Positions 37,112-45,998 of a stretch of 64,000 nt of DNA are shown here, one piece after another. The position numbers and the translations under genes are program-made. This DNA comes from Sunxiuqinia elliptica (GTDB lineage Bacteria; Bacteroidota; Bacteroidia; Bacteroidales; Prolixibacteraceae): assembly GCF_900113005.1 (NCBI RefSeq), contig NZ_FONW01000015.1:1-64000 (forward strand), given 5' to 3'. Every line of letters starts with the position of its first letter. The first letter of the stretch is position 1. Below the pieces are notes generated by a model, which was not told where the DNA came from, ran no database searches, and worked only from the letters and a program-made list of their open reading frames with translations.

Positions 37112-38668
37112 TTAATCTCCAATTGCCAAGGCTACCGCTTCTGCACATCGCTCCCCGTCAATAGCCGAAGAAGCGATTCCACCGGCATAGCCAGCCCCCT
37201 CACCACAAGGATATAAACCTTTGATGCGAATGTGCTGCAAATTGGTTTCATCACGCGGAATTCGCACCGGAGAAGAAGTACGGGATTCCACCCCCACCGC
37301 AATGCCTTCACCTGAAAGAAATCCGTGGGCTTTCCGATCAATTTGCCGAATCCCTTCCCTTAACCGGCTTGCAACACGCTTAGGAAGTTTCTCATGCAAA
37401 GGAGAACTAATTAGGCCCGGGCGATAAGAGCTCTCAGGCAAATCAGCAGAACGCTTCCCGGAAACAAAATCGGTCAGTCGCTGAGCCGGAGCAAACTGTG
37501 TTTGCCCATTCATCATGAAACAAAGTTTCTCGATATGCTTCTGAAACTCCAGGCCGGCAAAAACACCGTACTGCTTAAATTCGCGCAGATCTTCCGGCCG
37601 AACCTCGGCCACCAAGCCGGAATTAGCAAACGGCGAGTTACGCTTTGATGCAGACATCCCATTAACCACCAACTCGCCAGGAGCTGTAGCTGCCGGAACA
37701 ATAAATCCACCGGGGCACATACAAAATGAATAAACGCCCCGATCGTTAACCTGCTCAACAAAAGAATAGGTGGCTGCTGGCAGGTAAGGTCCCCGCTGTG
37801 CTTGATGATATTGAATAGAATCAATCAGTGCTTGTGGGTGCTCCACCCGAACGCCCATTGCAAAGGTCTTTGCTTCCAAATTCACGCCCTGCTTCCAAAG
37901 CATTTCATAAATATCACGGGCCGAATGGCCTGTTGCCAGAATTACAGCATCAAAATCGTAACGTTGGCCATTAGCCAACTTCACTCCTTTACATTGGTCA
38001 TTTTTCAACACCAACTCTTCTATCCGACTATTGAAATGAATTTCTCCTCCTGAAGCTATAATCTGTTCCCGAATTCCGCGGATCACTGCTGGCAATTTAT
38101 CTGTTCCCACATGCGGATGGGCATCAATCAGGATCTGCGGATCTGCCCCAAACTGAACAAGCACCTCCAAAATCTTCTTAACACTTCCCCGCTTTTTTGA
38201 ACGGGTATAAAGTTTCCCATCCGAAAAAGTTCCGGCTCCACCTTCTCCAAAACCATAGTTCGAATCGGGATCGACCGTGTGCTCTCGGTAAATTTTGGCA
38301 ATGTCCCGCTTCCGATCATGGACATTCTTCCCGCGCTCAAAGATAATCGGTTTATACCCCAATTCGATTAATCGCAGGGCTGCAAACAAGCCAGCCGGCC
38401 CAGCACCAACAATCCCTACTGGTGGTCGGTGCGCCACTTCCGGATAGGTGTAAACAGTCGATTCCTGCTCAGGCTGCTCTCCAACAAAAACAGCTACACC
38501 CAGGTTGATACGAATTTGCCGCTGACGAGCATCAATCGACTTACGACGTACGACAATTGCCGTAATATCATCTTCAGTTACCCCCAACTTATGTGCGATT
38601 AAAGGGCGGTAAAACTGTTCATCCGACGCCTGTTTAGGAGTCAAGGAGATGTTAAATTCTTTCTTCAA
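37112..38668 (-). CDS. NAD(P)/FAD-dependent oxidoreductase (COG2509-type)
   Basis: 518 residues. An N-terminal beta-rich region (about 1-80) precedes the Rossmann FAD motif PVGIVGAGPAGLFAALRLIELGYKPIIFERG (about 83-113), then GEGGAGTFSDGKLYTRSKKRGSVKK and VILATGHSARDIYEML, and the C-terminal GAGYAGGIASSAIDG. This matches the uncharacterised FAD-dependent dehydrogenase family. The start is a TTG, 2 bp after the porT stop, with no better ATG in frame, so it is co-transcribed with porT. Electron donor and substrate unknown. Confidence 0.9.
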   Translation of the reverse strand: MKKEFNISLTPKQASDEQFYRPLIAHKLGVTEDDITAIVVRRKSIDARQRQIRINLGVAVFVGEQPEQESTVYTYPEVAHRPPVGIVGAGPAGLFAALRLIELGYKPIIFERGKNVHDRKRDIAKIYREHTVDPDSNYGFGEGGAGTFSDGKLYTRSKKRGSVKKILEVLVQFGADPQILIDAHPHVGTDKLPAVIRGIREQIIASGGEIHFNSRIEELVLKNDQCKGVKLANGQRYDFDAVILATGHSARDIYEMLWKQGVNLEAKTFAMGVRVEHPQALIDSIQYHQAQRGPYLPAATYSFVEQVNDRGVYSFCMCPGGFIVPAATAPGELVVNGMSASKRNSPFANSGLVAEVRPEDLREFKQYGVFAGLEFQKHIEKLCFMMNGQTQFAPAQRLTDFVSGKRSADLPESSYRPGLISSPLHEKLPKRVASRLREGIRQIDRKAHGFLSGEGIAVGVESRTSSPVRIPRDETNLQHIRIKGLYPCGEGAGYAGGIASSAIDGERCAEAVALAIGD

Positions 38669-38670
38669 TG

Positions 38671-39450
38671 TTATTCGAAATGGAAACTTAAAGTGAATAC
38701 GTTTGAACTCAGCTTTTTAATTGCTGAGGTATAATACTGGCGTTGAGTCATTCCGTCCGGGCCATCATTCAGCATGTTGCCAAGCCCCAGACTAACTTTC
38801 AACTCGGTAGACAATCGGAAAAAACGCAGGTAAGTATCCCAACCAACACCCGCTTCAAAATAAAAACCGCCCCGCTTGACACGAACCAAATCTTCCTTAC
38901 CCGTTTTTGAGATATCGACCCTAAAGGCAGGTCCTGCAATCAGATAAGGCCGTTGGTTATTCAATCGGCTTGATTTGTACTTAACCAGCAAAGGCAAGTC
39001 AATGTAAGTACTCTTAATGGAGTAATATTCGAGTGGTTCAGAACCTTCATTCACATCATAAACGGGGACATTATAGGTCAGGCGACGCTCGCCAAAAGAC
39101 AGTCCCGGTAAAAACCGTAAATCAAAGTACTCTCCCAATCTCAAGTTGGTCACAATCCCAACCGTTAAACCAGGAACCTGTTCCGCAATATCGGCATACA
39201 CCGTATCTCGAGCAGTAACTGGCCGCTCTCCCGGATTAAACAGGGGCGACTGCCAAGTATCATCAATTTCAGGATTCAAGCTCAAAGGACGATAGTGTTC
39301 CAAGTGGAAGTCTAGCGTATTAATAGCGATGGTAAAACCAAAGTGCAAAGGTTTATCATCAAAGGTGGTTAAGTTCTTTACCCGCTCCATTTGGGCAAAG
39401 CCACTTAACGACAAATACAAAAATGCGATAATGCTAATGAGCTTTTTCAC
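38671..39450 (-). CDS. porT: PorT family outer membrane beta-barrel protein (T9SS)
   Basis: 259-residue outer membrane protein with a signal peptide (MKKLISIIAFLYLSLSGFAQ, start GTG) and about eight predicted beta-strands. The opening DKPLHFGFTIAINTLDF and the position directly after ubiE match porT of type IX secretion systems (as in Porphyromonas and Flavobacterium). Length is close to known PorT. Sequence similarity in this family is low, so identification rests on synteny and strand pattern. It explains export of the T9SS cargo at 47.6-55.1 kb. Confidence 0.8.
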   Translation of the reverse strand: MKKLISIIAFLYLSLSGFAQMERVKNLTTFDDKPLHFGFTIAINTLDFHLEHYRPLSLNPEIDDTWQSPLFNPGERPVTARDTVYADIAEQVPGLTVGIVTNLRLGEYFDLRFLPGLSFGERRLTYNVPVYDVNEGSEPLEYYSIKSTYIDLPLLVKYKSSRLNNQRPYLIAGPAFRVDISKTGKEDLVRVKRGGFYFEAGVGWDTYLRFFRLSTELKVSLGLGNMLNDGPDGMTQRQYYTSAIKKLSSNVFTLSFHFE

Positions 39451-39534
39451 TGATCCTGGTCTGTATTAATATCCTAAATCAAAAACCACAATATTCGAAA
39501 AATATTGTCTGACAGAACATTTGAATGCCTGTAA

Positions 39535-40257
39535 TTATTTCTGTGCAATATAAATCGTTGCAATCCCCAAAGTTAATCGCTTTTGCGAAACCTTCCGAAA
39601 ACCGGTATCCCGAAGAATCTTCAGCATGACTTGGTCATCGGGGAAAGCCATCACCGACTCCGGCAAATAACTATAGGCCGATGCATCTTTTGACACCATT
39701 CGCCCGACAAGTGGAAGAATGTGGAAAAAGTAAAAACGATAAAGTTGTTTGAACGGGAAATAGCGCGGTTTTGAAAACTCTAAAATAATGGCAACCCCAT
39801 CCGTTCTCAACACGCGTAAAAATTCATCCAACCCTTTCTGCAGGTGTTCAAAATTCCGCACCCCAAAGGCAACCGTAATAGCATCAAACTCATCATTATC
39901 AAAAGGCATCGCTTCCGAATCACCTTTTTTAAACTTGATGAGTTTCTCCAGGCCAAGCTTACGAACCTTTTCCTCTCCAACCTTCAGCATTTGTTCCGAT
40001 AGGTCGAAGCCAACAATCTCGTCAACCTTCAATCGGGCTGTCGCAATGGCAAAGTCGCCTGTTCCCGAAGCAACATCTAAAATTCGTTTGGGCTGAAAGG
40101 TACTTAAAACGCGTACGGCTTTTTTCCGCCAAAGCTTATCGATGCCCAAACTTAAAAAGTGGTTTAAAAAATCGTATTTCGGAGCAATATTGTCAAACAT
40201 CTGTTCAACTTGCTCTTTCTTGTTCTTATCAGAATCTTGGTATGGTGCTACTGTCAT
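39535..40257 (-). CDS. ubiE: Demethylmenaquinone methyltransferase
   Basis: SAM-dependent C-methylation of demethylmenaquinone, the final step of menaquinone synthesis. The 240-residue protein has MFDNIAPKYDFLNHFLSLGIDKLWRKK, the SAM motif ILDVASGTGDFAIATAR and ITVAFGVRNFEHLQKGLDEFLRVLR. Its ATG overlaps the stop of the upstream PurL-like gene (ATGA), and porT follows 84 bp later. Confidence 0.95.
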   Translation of the reverse strand: MTVAPYQDSDKNKKEQVEQMFDNIAPKYDFLNHFLSLGIDKLWRKKAVRVLSTFQPKRILDVASGTGDFAIATARLKVDEIVGFDLSEQMLKVGEEKVRKLGLEKLIKFKKGDSEAMPFDNDEFDAITVAFGVRNFEHLQKGLDEFLRVLRTDGVAIILEFSKPRYFPFKQLYRFYFFHILPLVGRMVSKDASAYSYLPESVMAFPDDQVMLKILRDTGFRKVSQKRLTLGIATIYIAQK

Positions 40258-41294
40258 TCAGCGTTTGGTATCATTTTATCAATATAACCCAGCGACTCGT
40301 CATCAATTCGAATCTCCCCTTTTGTCACATGGCCTGCAGTAAAGAATGGGAGCTTTGTTTCTTGCATGAAATCAACAAAGTCATCCACCTTTTCCTGAGG
40401 TACTCCCACAATCAAACGGCCCATGGATTCGCCAAACAAAAAGGCATCGCGACGAATCTCTGCATCGGTTGTAATATCGAAGCCATAACCAGCCGACATT
40501 CCTGCCCGAAGCAACGAAAAGAAAAGTCCTCCTTTTCCTACAGGGCTTGCTGATGTTATCAGTTGTTGATCAACCAGCGTTTTCATCGCTGTTTGCAAGC
40601 GAACCTCCAAATCGATATTAAACTTTGGAAGTGGAGAATCAAATATCTCATGATAAAACTCCAGGTACTCCGAAGAGTTAATGTCATCGTAAGACTGTCC
40701 GATCACAAAAATGTTATTCCCCTTATTCTTCAGTTTGTGGGTGATCACCTTGTTTTTATCTTCCACACTTCCCATCATACTGATGATGATGGTTGGAGTA
40801 ACTGCCCCGTGCCCACTAAAATAGTCGAAGCGAATTTTCCGGTCAGCCACTTTTATGCCAAATTTATCGCAGGCATTTTCCAATCCCTGTTTGGCTCCCG
40901 AAGCAATAAACTGTCCATTCGGATGAGCAATATTGATATGATAAAGGAAGGCGTTCACCGCTTCCGGTTTTACACCATAGCAAGCCATGCGCCGGGCTGC
41001 ACGACTAATCAAAATCTCAATTGCGGTCTTCGGATCCGTTTCCAGGTGATGATGAAAAGCATGAGTGGTCATAGCCATCATCTGCCCATTGTCGGCAGTA
41101 AAAATCCCCGAATCATCGGTCTCTCCGTTAGCCACGTTTTCCAGATCAAATCCTTCTTCACTAAAATCATTAAAGTAATTAACCGGAGCCAAATTAGGAT
41201 TGACCATTAGGTTAAAAACAATATCATTGATATCTTTGGGCTCTTCAATCTGATCAATAGAGAACACCTCTTTGTTTTCAGCAATTTCAGCCAT
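40254..41294 (-). CDS. AIR synthase (PurM/PurL-like) related protein
   Basis: 346 residues from the ATG at 41294 (MAEIAENKEVFSIDQ); a longer ORF adds an unconserved 42-residue extension. The PurM-like ATPase N-domain includes GIFTADNGQMMAMTTHAFHHHLETDPKTA and GAVTPTIIISMMGSVEDKNKVITHKLKNKGNNIFVIG, and the C-domain has SASPVGKGGLFFSLLRAGMSAGYGFDI. The best parallels are to single-domain PurL/PurM relatives, not to a complete PurL (about 1230 residues) or typical PurM (about 390 with DGAGTK). It lacks glutamine amidotransferase parts. It overlaps ubiE by 4 nt, so an additional or substitute role outside purine synthesis is possible. Confidence 0.75.
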   Translation of the reverse strand: MAEIAENKEVFSIDQIEEPKDINDIVFNLMVNPNLAPVNYFNDFSEEGFDLENVANGETDDSGIFTADNGQMMAMTTHAFHHHLETDPKTAIEILISRAARRMACYGVKPEAVNAFLYHINIAHPNGQFIASGAKQGLENACDKFGIKVADRKIRFDYFSGHGAVTPTIIISMMGSVEDKNKVITHKLKNKGNNIFVIGQSYDDINSSEYLEFYHEIFDSPLPKFNIDLEVRLQTAMKTLVDQQLITSASPVGKGGLFFSLLRAGMSAGYGFDITTDAEIRRDAFLFGESMGRLIVGVPQEKVDDFVDFMQETKLPFFTAGHVTKGEIRIDDESLGYIDKMIPNAE

Positions 41295-41360
41295 AACTTT
41301 TAATTCTTTACATCGATTAACGAAAACAAAAATAGTCAAGTAGTTGATTTTTCCATAAAA

Positions 41361-41382
41361 AAAAGGGAATTTTAATTCCCCT
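41361..41382 (-). terminator. Hairpin with T8 tract in the leader of the PurL-like/ubiE operon
   Basis: Minus strand: GGGAAT, loop TAAA, ATTCCC, then eight Ts, 67 bp before the PurL-like start codon. On this strand it lies in the leader or between the divergent genes and could be an attenuator or block antisense transcription from the SDR gene side. Confidence 0.45.
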
Positions 41383-41401
41383 GAAAAAATACCAATCAGC
41401 C

Positions 41402-42160
41402 ATGAAACAAAAAATTGCATTCATTACCGGAGCAACTGCCGGAATCGGATTAGAGACAGCCAAAATACTTGCTGAGAACCAATTCAAGCTTATTCTTACC
41501 GGAAGGAGAAAAGAGCGCTTGGATCAATTGAAAACGGACCTGGAAAAAGAAGGGACTCAAGTAATCACCTTATGCTTTGATGTTCGCAACAAGGCAGAAG
41601 TGGAACAAGCCTTAGCGGCACTTCCCGAGGAATGGAAAAAAGTTGATGTCTTGATTAATAATGCCGGCTTAGCGGCTGGCCTTGATCCAGTTCACCAGGC
41701 AGCGATCGATGATTGGGAAACCATGATTGACACCAATGTTAAGGGCCTGCTTTATATGTCACGCATCGTGTCTAATTGGATGATTGAGCAACAAAGTGGA
41801 CAGATCATCAATATTTCATCCATCGCCGGAATTGAATCCTACCCCAATGGATCAGTATACTGTGCCACCAAGCACGCCGTGAACGCCATTAGCAAGGCCA
41901 TGCGCATTGAGTTGGCTCCTCATAACATCAAGGTGGGCACCATCAGCCCGGGAGCTCTCGAAACAGAATTCTCACTGGTTCGTTTTAAGGGAGATCAGCA
42001 AAAAGCCGATCAGGTTTATGAAGGTTTTACCCCTTTAAATGCCCGCGACATTGCAGAAAGTATTTACTTTGTGCTTTCAAGACCAGCCCATGTAAACATT
42101 GCAGACATTCTCATTATGCCTACAGCACAGGGCTCGGCCAGAGATATTTTCAGAAAATAA
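41402..42160 (+). CDS. SDR family NAD(P)-dependent oxidoreductase
   Basis: 252-residue classical short-chain dehydrogenase: cofactor motif TGATAGIGLETA (about 9-20), NNAGLA (about 88-93), the catalytic tetrad with Ser in NISSIAGIE and YCATKHAV (Tyr, Lys). It resembles the YdfG/NADP+-dependent serine/3-hydroxy acid dehydrogenase group. The start is 108 bp from the divergent PurL-like gene, and the Ldh-type gene follows 8 bp downstream. Confidence 0.93.
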   Translation: MKQKIAFITGATAGIGLETAKILAENQFKLILTGRRKERLDQLKTDLEKEGTQVITLCFDVRNKAEVEQALAALPEEWKKVDVLINNAGLAAGLDPVHQAAIDDWETMIDTNVKGLLYMSRIVSNWMIEQQSGQIINISSIAGIESYPNGSVYCATKHAVNAISKAMRIELAPHNIKVGTISPGALETEFSLVRFKGDQQKADQVYEGFTPLNARDIAESIYFVLSRPAHVNIADILIMPTAQGSARDIFRK

Positions 42161-42168
42161 AAGAAGAA

Positions 42169-43257
42169 ATGAAGGTAAGTTCAGAGTACCTAAAACAATT
42201 TACTCAAGACGTATTTGAACGCATGGGCTGCCCTGCCAACGAGGCGGAACTGGCAGCCGATTGTTTAAACCAAGCCGATTTGCGTGGTGTTGATTCACAT
42301 GGCGTTGCCCGCCTAAGCGGCTATGTTCGCCTGTGGGAAAAACAACGCTTAAACGCAACTCCCCAATTAAAGCTTGTTCATGAAACACCATCAACCGCAG
42401 TACTTGATGCCGACCTGGCCTTAGGGCTTGTTGCCGGGCCTCATGCCATGCGCTTAGCCATGGATAAGGCCAAGCAAGTTGGTAGCGGATGGGTTGCGGT
42501 TAAGAATTCCAACCATTATGGAATTGCCGGCTATCATGCCATGCTAGCTTTGGAAGAAGATATGATTGGTATTTCAATGACCAATGCCAGCCCGCTGGTA
42601 TCGCCAACGTTTTCCAAAAGTCGCTTTTTGGGAACCAACCCAATAGCGGTTGCCATTCCGGCTAAAGAGGAACCTCCTTTTGTGATGGATATGGCGACAA
42701 CAACAGTTGCCAATGGCAAACTGGAAGTGCTTCAACGCAAAGGAGAAGATGCTCCACAGGGCTGGGCTCAGGATAAAGAAGGTAATCCAACAACCGATGC
42801 CTTTGCCCTAAAAAAGGGAGGTGCCATGTTACCTTTGGGAGGTGATCGTGAGCACGGCAGTCATAAAGGCTATTGTCTGGGATCGATGGTTGATATTTTT
42901 ACGGCTGTATTGTCCGGAGCCAACTATGGCCCTTGGGTCCCTCCGTTTGTCGCTTTTCTAGATCCACCGGCCAATCCTGTTGGTGATGGTATCGGCCATT
43001 TTTTCGGCGCATTCCGGATTGATGCTTTCCGTCCAGCTGATGAATTTAAAGATCATATGGACAATTGGATTCGCACATTCCGCCAAGCGGAATCGGTTCA
43101 AGGGCAACCACAAGTACTCATCCCCGGTGATCCGGAACGACTACTCACCCAAGAACGCCAGCAAGATGGTGTGCCGATGCAGCAAGCCGTTATCGAAGAT
43201 CTTGAAAAACTTGCTTCAAAATTTGAATTAACCTTCAACCCCATGCAATATGCCTAA
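42169..43257 (+). CDS. Ldh family oxidoreductase (type 2 malate/L-lactate dehydrogenase)
   Basis: NAD(P)-dependent 2-hydroxyacid dehydrogenase of the non-Rossmann Ldh_2 family, 362 residues: LRGVDSHGVARLSGYV, VKNSNHYGIAGYHAMLA, GTNPIAVAIPAKEEPPFVMDMATT and GGDREHGSHKGYCLGSMVDI. Members reduce or oxidise malate, lactate, ureidoglycolate or delta1-piperideine-2-carboxylate; specificity cannot be told. It overlaps the next gene by 8 nt. Confidence 0.92.
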   Translation: MKVSSEYLKQFTQDVFERMGCPANEAELAADCLNQADLRGVDSHGVARLSGYVRLWEKQRLNATPQLKLVHETPSTAVLDADLALGLVAGPHAMRLAMDKAKQVGSGWVAVKNSNHYGIAGYHAMLALEEDMIGISMTNASPLVSPTFSKSRFLGTNPIAVAIPAKEEPPFVMDMATTTVANGKLEVLQRKGEDAPQGWAQDKEGNPTTDAFALKKGGAMLPLGGDREHGSHKGYCLGSMVDIFTAVLSGANYGPWVPPFVAFLDPPANPVGDGIGHFFGAFRIDAFRPADEFKDHMDNWIRTFRQAESVQGQPQVLIPGDPERLLTQERQQDGVPMQQAVIEDLEKLASKFELTFNPMQYA

Positions 43258-43960
43258 GACACTTGTTATTACCCCCGTAAAAGACTCGCTCACGACCACT
43301 TTGGAAACCATCTCGGCCATCCACCGCTCAGAGGGCGACCATTTGTACCAGGTATATAATGATTTCAGTACCGCCGAAACAAAAGCGGTATTGGAGCAAA
43401 AGCAAAAAGAGTATGGGTTTGAGTTGATTAATTTAGAAGATGTCACCCAAACGCCTTCGCCTAACTACAACCTGGTTTTGCAAATGGCTCAAAAGAAAGC
43501 GCTGGAGCTTCAGATTCCCTTGGTTGTTGTAGAGTCAGATGTTATTGTAAAGCCCGACACCCTGAATCAAATGGCAGCGCTAAGTCAGAGCCTGTCAACC
43601 TGCGGAATGGTCGGTGCCATTACAACCGATGAAGCTGGAGAAGTGAATTTCCCTTACCTTAATTTCAAGGGAGAGAAGGAACCGGTTTGTGATACTTCGC
43701 ACAGCCTGAGTTTTTGTTGTACACTGATGACGACCAAGCTACTGGAGCAATTTTCTTTTAAAGAGCTCTCCGCCGAGAAACATTGGTACGATGTGTTCAT
43801 TTCAAGACAGTCCCGTGTGTTGGGCTTAAGAAATTACCTAATCACCAACTTACCGGTCGTTCACAAACCGCACAGCTCACGTCCTTGGAAACAACTGAAG
43901 TATTCCAATCCGATCAAATATTATTTCAACAAGCTGATTAAACGTAAAGACCGAATTTAA
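43250..43960 (+). CDS. Glycosyltransferase (GT2-like) protein
   Basis: 236 residues. The N-terminus KTLVITPVKDSLTTTLETISAIHRS and VVVESDVIVKPDTLNQMAAL are GT-A fold features (nucleotide-sugar binding, acid-containing ESD motif), and the C-terminus is basic (FNKLIKRKDRI) without a transmembrane helix. Likely a cytoplasmic sugar transferase for envelope glycans, acceptor unknown. The ATG lies inside the Ldh gene's last codons and its stop overlaps the next start (TAATG). Confidence 0.75.
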   Translation: MPKTLVITPVKDSLTTTLETISAIHRSEGDHLYQVYNDFSTAETKAVLEQKQKEYGFELINLEDVTQTPSPNYNLVLQMAQKKALELQIPLVVVESDVIVKPDTLNQMAALSQSLSTCGMVGAITTDEAGEVNFPYLNFKGEKEPVCDTSHSLSFCCTLMTTKLLEQFSFKELSAEKHWYDVFISRQSRVLGLRNYLITNLPVVHKPHSSRPWKQLKYSNPIKYYFNKLIKRKDRI

Positions 43961-45000
43961 TGGGCTTCATCAAGAATTTTCAACGCTTCAAGCTGCTACT
44001 CCAGGTTCTTTTCTGGGGCAGTAGTCTTGCTTTTGCGTTGGCTTCTTTTTATGTCGCCTCCGATTATCACTTTAACTTAGGCACCGATATTCTTCGGGCA
44101 TTGATTCTTAACGCAGGACTGGCACTTGGCGTTTATATTAACCTGCTGGTGCTCATCCCCAAATTGCTTAGAAAGAAATACTACATTTTCTATGCATTTT
44201 GGTTGCTCATTACCATGGCGGTCTCGTCCTTGCTAATTCTTAGCCTGTTTTTTGTTCTTCAGCATTTTAACCGGCCGCACTTGTTCTCAACCTACTTTTT
44301 CACCACCGGGTTTTATGTTGGAATCACCTCGCTTGCCAAGTTTGTTCACGAATGGATCGAAATGCAAGACATCGCCCTGCGCTACCACAAGGTAGAACGC
44401 CAAAAGCTGGAAGCTGAACTCAACACCTTAAAAGCGCAAATCAACCCGCATTTTCTATTTAATTCGCTTAATAACATTTACTCCTTGGCACTGAGTAATT
44501 CGAGCAAAACCCCGCAAATGATTTTAAAACTGTCGGATTTGATGCGACACGTCCTTTATGAATCACGCGAAAACTACATCAGCCTAAAAAAGGAAATTAG
44601 TTTTATTGAAAACTTTATCGAACTGCAACGCATCAGACTTCCTGAAAACACTGACCTGCGTTTTGAACTCCATGGCGATCCCGGAAATCAGCGCATCATT
44701 CCGCTGATCTTTGAACCTTTTGTTGACAATGCGTTCAAACATGGCTGCAAATCCATTAACCCCGATTCCTTCATTCATATCAGCATTAATATTGACCAGG
44801 AATGGCTTCGCTTTACCTGCGAAAACAGCTTTGAACCAACAGAGCCACCAACCAAGGATAAAGCACACGGAATTGGCCTGGAGAATGCAAAAAAACGCCT
44901 CGCCTTCCTTTACAAAGAGGAAGATTACCATTTAGAAATACGCTCAAAAGAGCCTATCTTTAGCGTAGCATTAAACTTGAAGCTAAAAACAAACCAATGA
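43960..45000 (+). CDS. LytS-type sensor histidine kinase
   Basis: 346 residues. Four transmembrane helices (about 15-115) are followed by a coiled linker and a His_kinase domain with QINPHFLFNSLNNIYSLA (phospho-acceptor His164), then an HATPase region (PLIFEPFVDNAFKHGC and GIGLENAKKRL). Domain class matches LytTR-coupled kinases common in Bacteroidota. It overlaps the response regulator gene by 4 nt (ATGA). Confidence 0.92.
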   Translation: MGFIKNFQRFKLLLQVLFWGSSLAFALASFYVASDYHFNLGTDILRALILNAGLALGVYINLLVLIPKLLRKKYYIFYAFWLLITMAVSSLLILSLFFVLQHFNRPHLFSTYFFTTGFYVGITSLAKFVHEWIEMQDIALRYHKVERQKLEAELNTLKAQINPHFLFNSLNNIYSLALSNSSKTPQMILKLSDLMRHVLYESRENYISLKKEISFIENFIELQRIRLPENTDLRFELHGDPGNQRIIPLIFEPFVDNAFKHGCKSINPDSFIHISINIDQEWLRFTCENSFEPTEPPTKDKAHGIGLENAKKRLAFLYKEEDYHLEIRSKEPIFSVALNLKLKTNQ

Positions 45001-45698
45001 TTAAAGCAATTATTGTTGACGACGAACCACTTGCACAAAATGTTATTAAGCAATTTGCCAAAGACATTCCCGGCCTCGAAATAGTTTGTACCTGTAATAA
45101 TGCGCTGGAAGCAACCTCCAAGTTGAAAGAAACACCAGTTGACTTGATGTTTCTGGATGTCAACATGCCTCGCTTGAGTGGGCTTGACTTTTTGAAAAAC
45201 CTGAACAATCCGCCTTTAGTTATTCTGACAACCGCCTACGCAGATTATGCCATGGAAGGCTATGAGCTCAACATCCTCGACTATTTGAAAAAGCCCTTTT
45301 CATTTGAACGCTTTTTTAAAGCGATTCAGAAAGCCGAAGAACAATTGGCACTCATCCATCAGAAAGAAGAGACCAACGCCGAATACATCTTTATAAAGGC
45401 CAATAAGAAGGCTGTTCGGGTTGAGTTTAAATCAATCTGCTTTATCGAAGGCTTGGGCGACTACATCAAGATCCATCTTCAGGATAAACACCTGGTGACG
45501 AATCTTTCCATGAAAAAAATGGAAGAGCTACTCCCTTCGGATCAGTTTTTCCGAATTCATAAATCATTCATTGTTCGCCTCGATCAAATCCAAAGCATTG
45601 AAGGAAACCAACTTGAAGTTGTCGGGAATAAACTTCCCATCGGGAATAACTTCCGCCAGGAATTCCAGGAACTAATCAATCGGTTTCTTATTAAATAA
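44997..45698 (+). CDS. LytTR-family response regulator
   Basis: 233 residues. Receiver domain (1-120) has VDDEP (acidic pocket), phospho-acceptor Asp54 in FLDVNMP, and Lys in YLKKPF. The LytTR DNA-binding domain (about 130-230) contains FIKANKKAVRVEFKSICFIEGLGDYIKIHL and FFRIHKSFIV. It is the cognate partner of the overlapping kinase. Target genes unknown; the upstream GT2/Ldh genes are candidates by operon position. Confidence 0.93.
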   Translation: MIKAIIVDDEPLAQNVIKQFAKDIPGLEIVCTCNNALEATSKLKETPVDLMFLDVNMPRLSGLDFLKNLNNPPLVILTTAYADYAMEGYELNILDYLKKPFSFERFFKAIQKAEEQLALIHQKEETNAEYIFIKANKKAVRVEFKSICFIEGLGDYIKIHLQDKHLVTNLSMKKMEELLPSDQFFRIHKSFIVRLDQIQSIEGNQLEVVGNKLPIGNNFRQEFQELINRFLIK

Positions 45699-45710
45699 GG
45701 CAGAGAGCCA

Positions 45711-45757
45711 AGAGCAGAGGGCAGAGAGCAGAGGGCAGAGAGCAGAGGGCAGGGAGC
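45711..45757 (+). repeat. GA-rich 14-bp tandem repeat
   Basis: AGAGAGCAGAGGGC is present in two full copies (45723-45750), flanked by partial copies. It lies 13 bp after the response-regulator stop codon. Purine-rich strand bias; such arrays are prone to slippage. Confidence 0.85.
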
Positions 45758-45956
45758 GAAGAGTTAAAAGGAGAACGGAAACCGGGAAAAGGAGACCGGA
45801 CAAGAGAATTGATGATTTTTGAATGATGATTGATACAGCAGGGGGCAAAGAGCATGGGGCAGAGCGTTAAGATTGAAGACGAACTTGCCGACCACTATTC
45901 ACTGATCACTGATCACCGATCACCAGCAGAGAGCAACGAGTAGGCGGAACCTCAAA

Positions 45957-45998
45957 CAAAAAAATGGAAGCCGGACGATCTTGCAGCCAACTTCCATT
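45957..45998 (-). terminator. Rho-independent terminator after the nitroreductase gene
   Basis: Minus strand: ATGGAAG pairs with CTTCCAT (extended by TTGG/CCGG including G-U pairs) and is followed by a T7 run, about 25 bp after the stop codon. Confidence 0.75.

Noticed and set aside
40563-41210. 215-codon plus-strand ORF
   Set aside because: Antisense to the PurL-like gene, which has clear PurM-family motifs on the minus strand.
45711-45757. CRISPR or VNTR with coding effect
   Set aside because: Repeat unit is 14 bp with no spacer and lies outside any gene.
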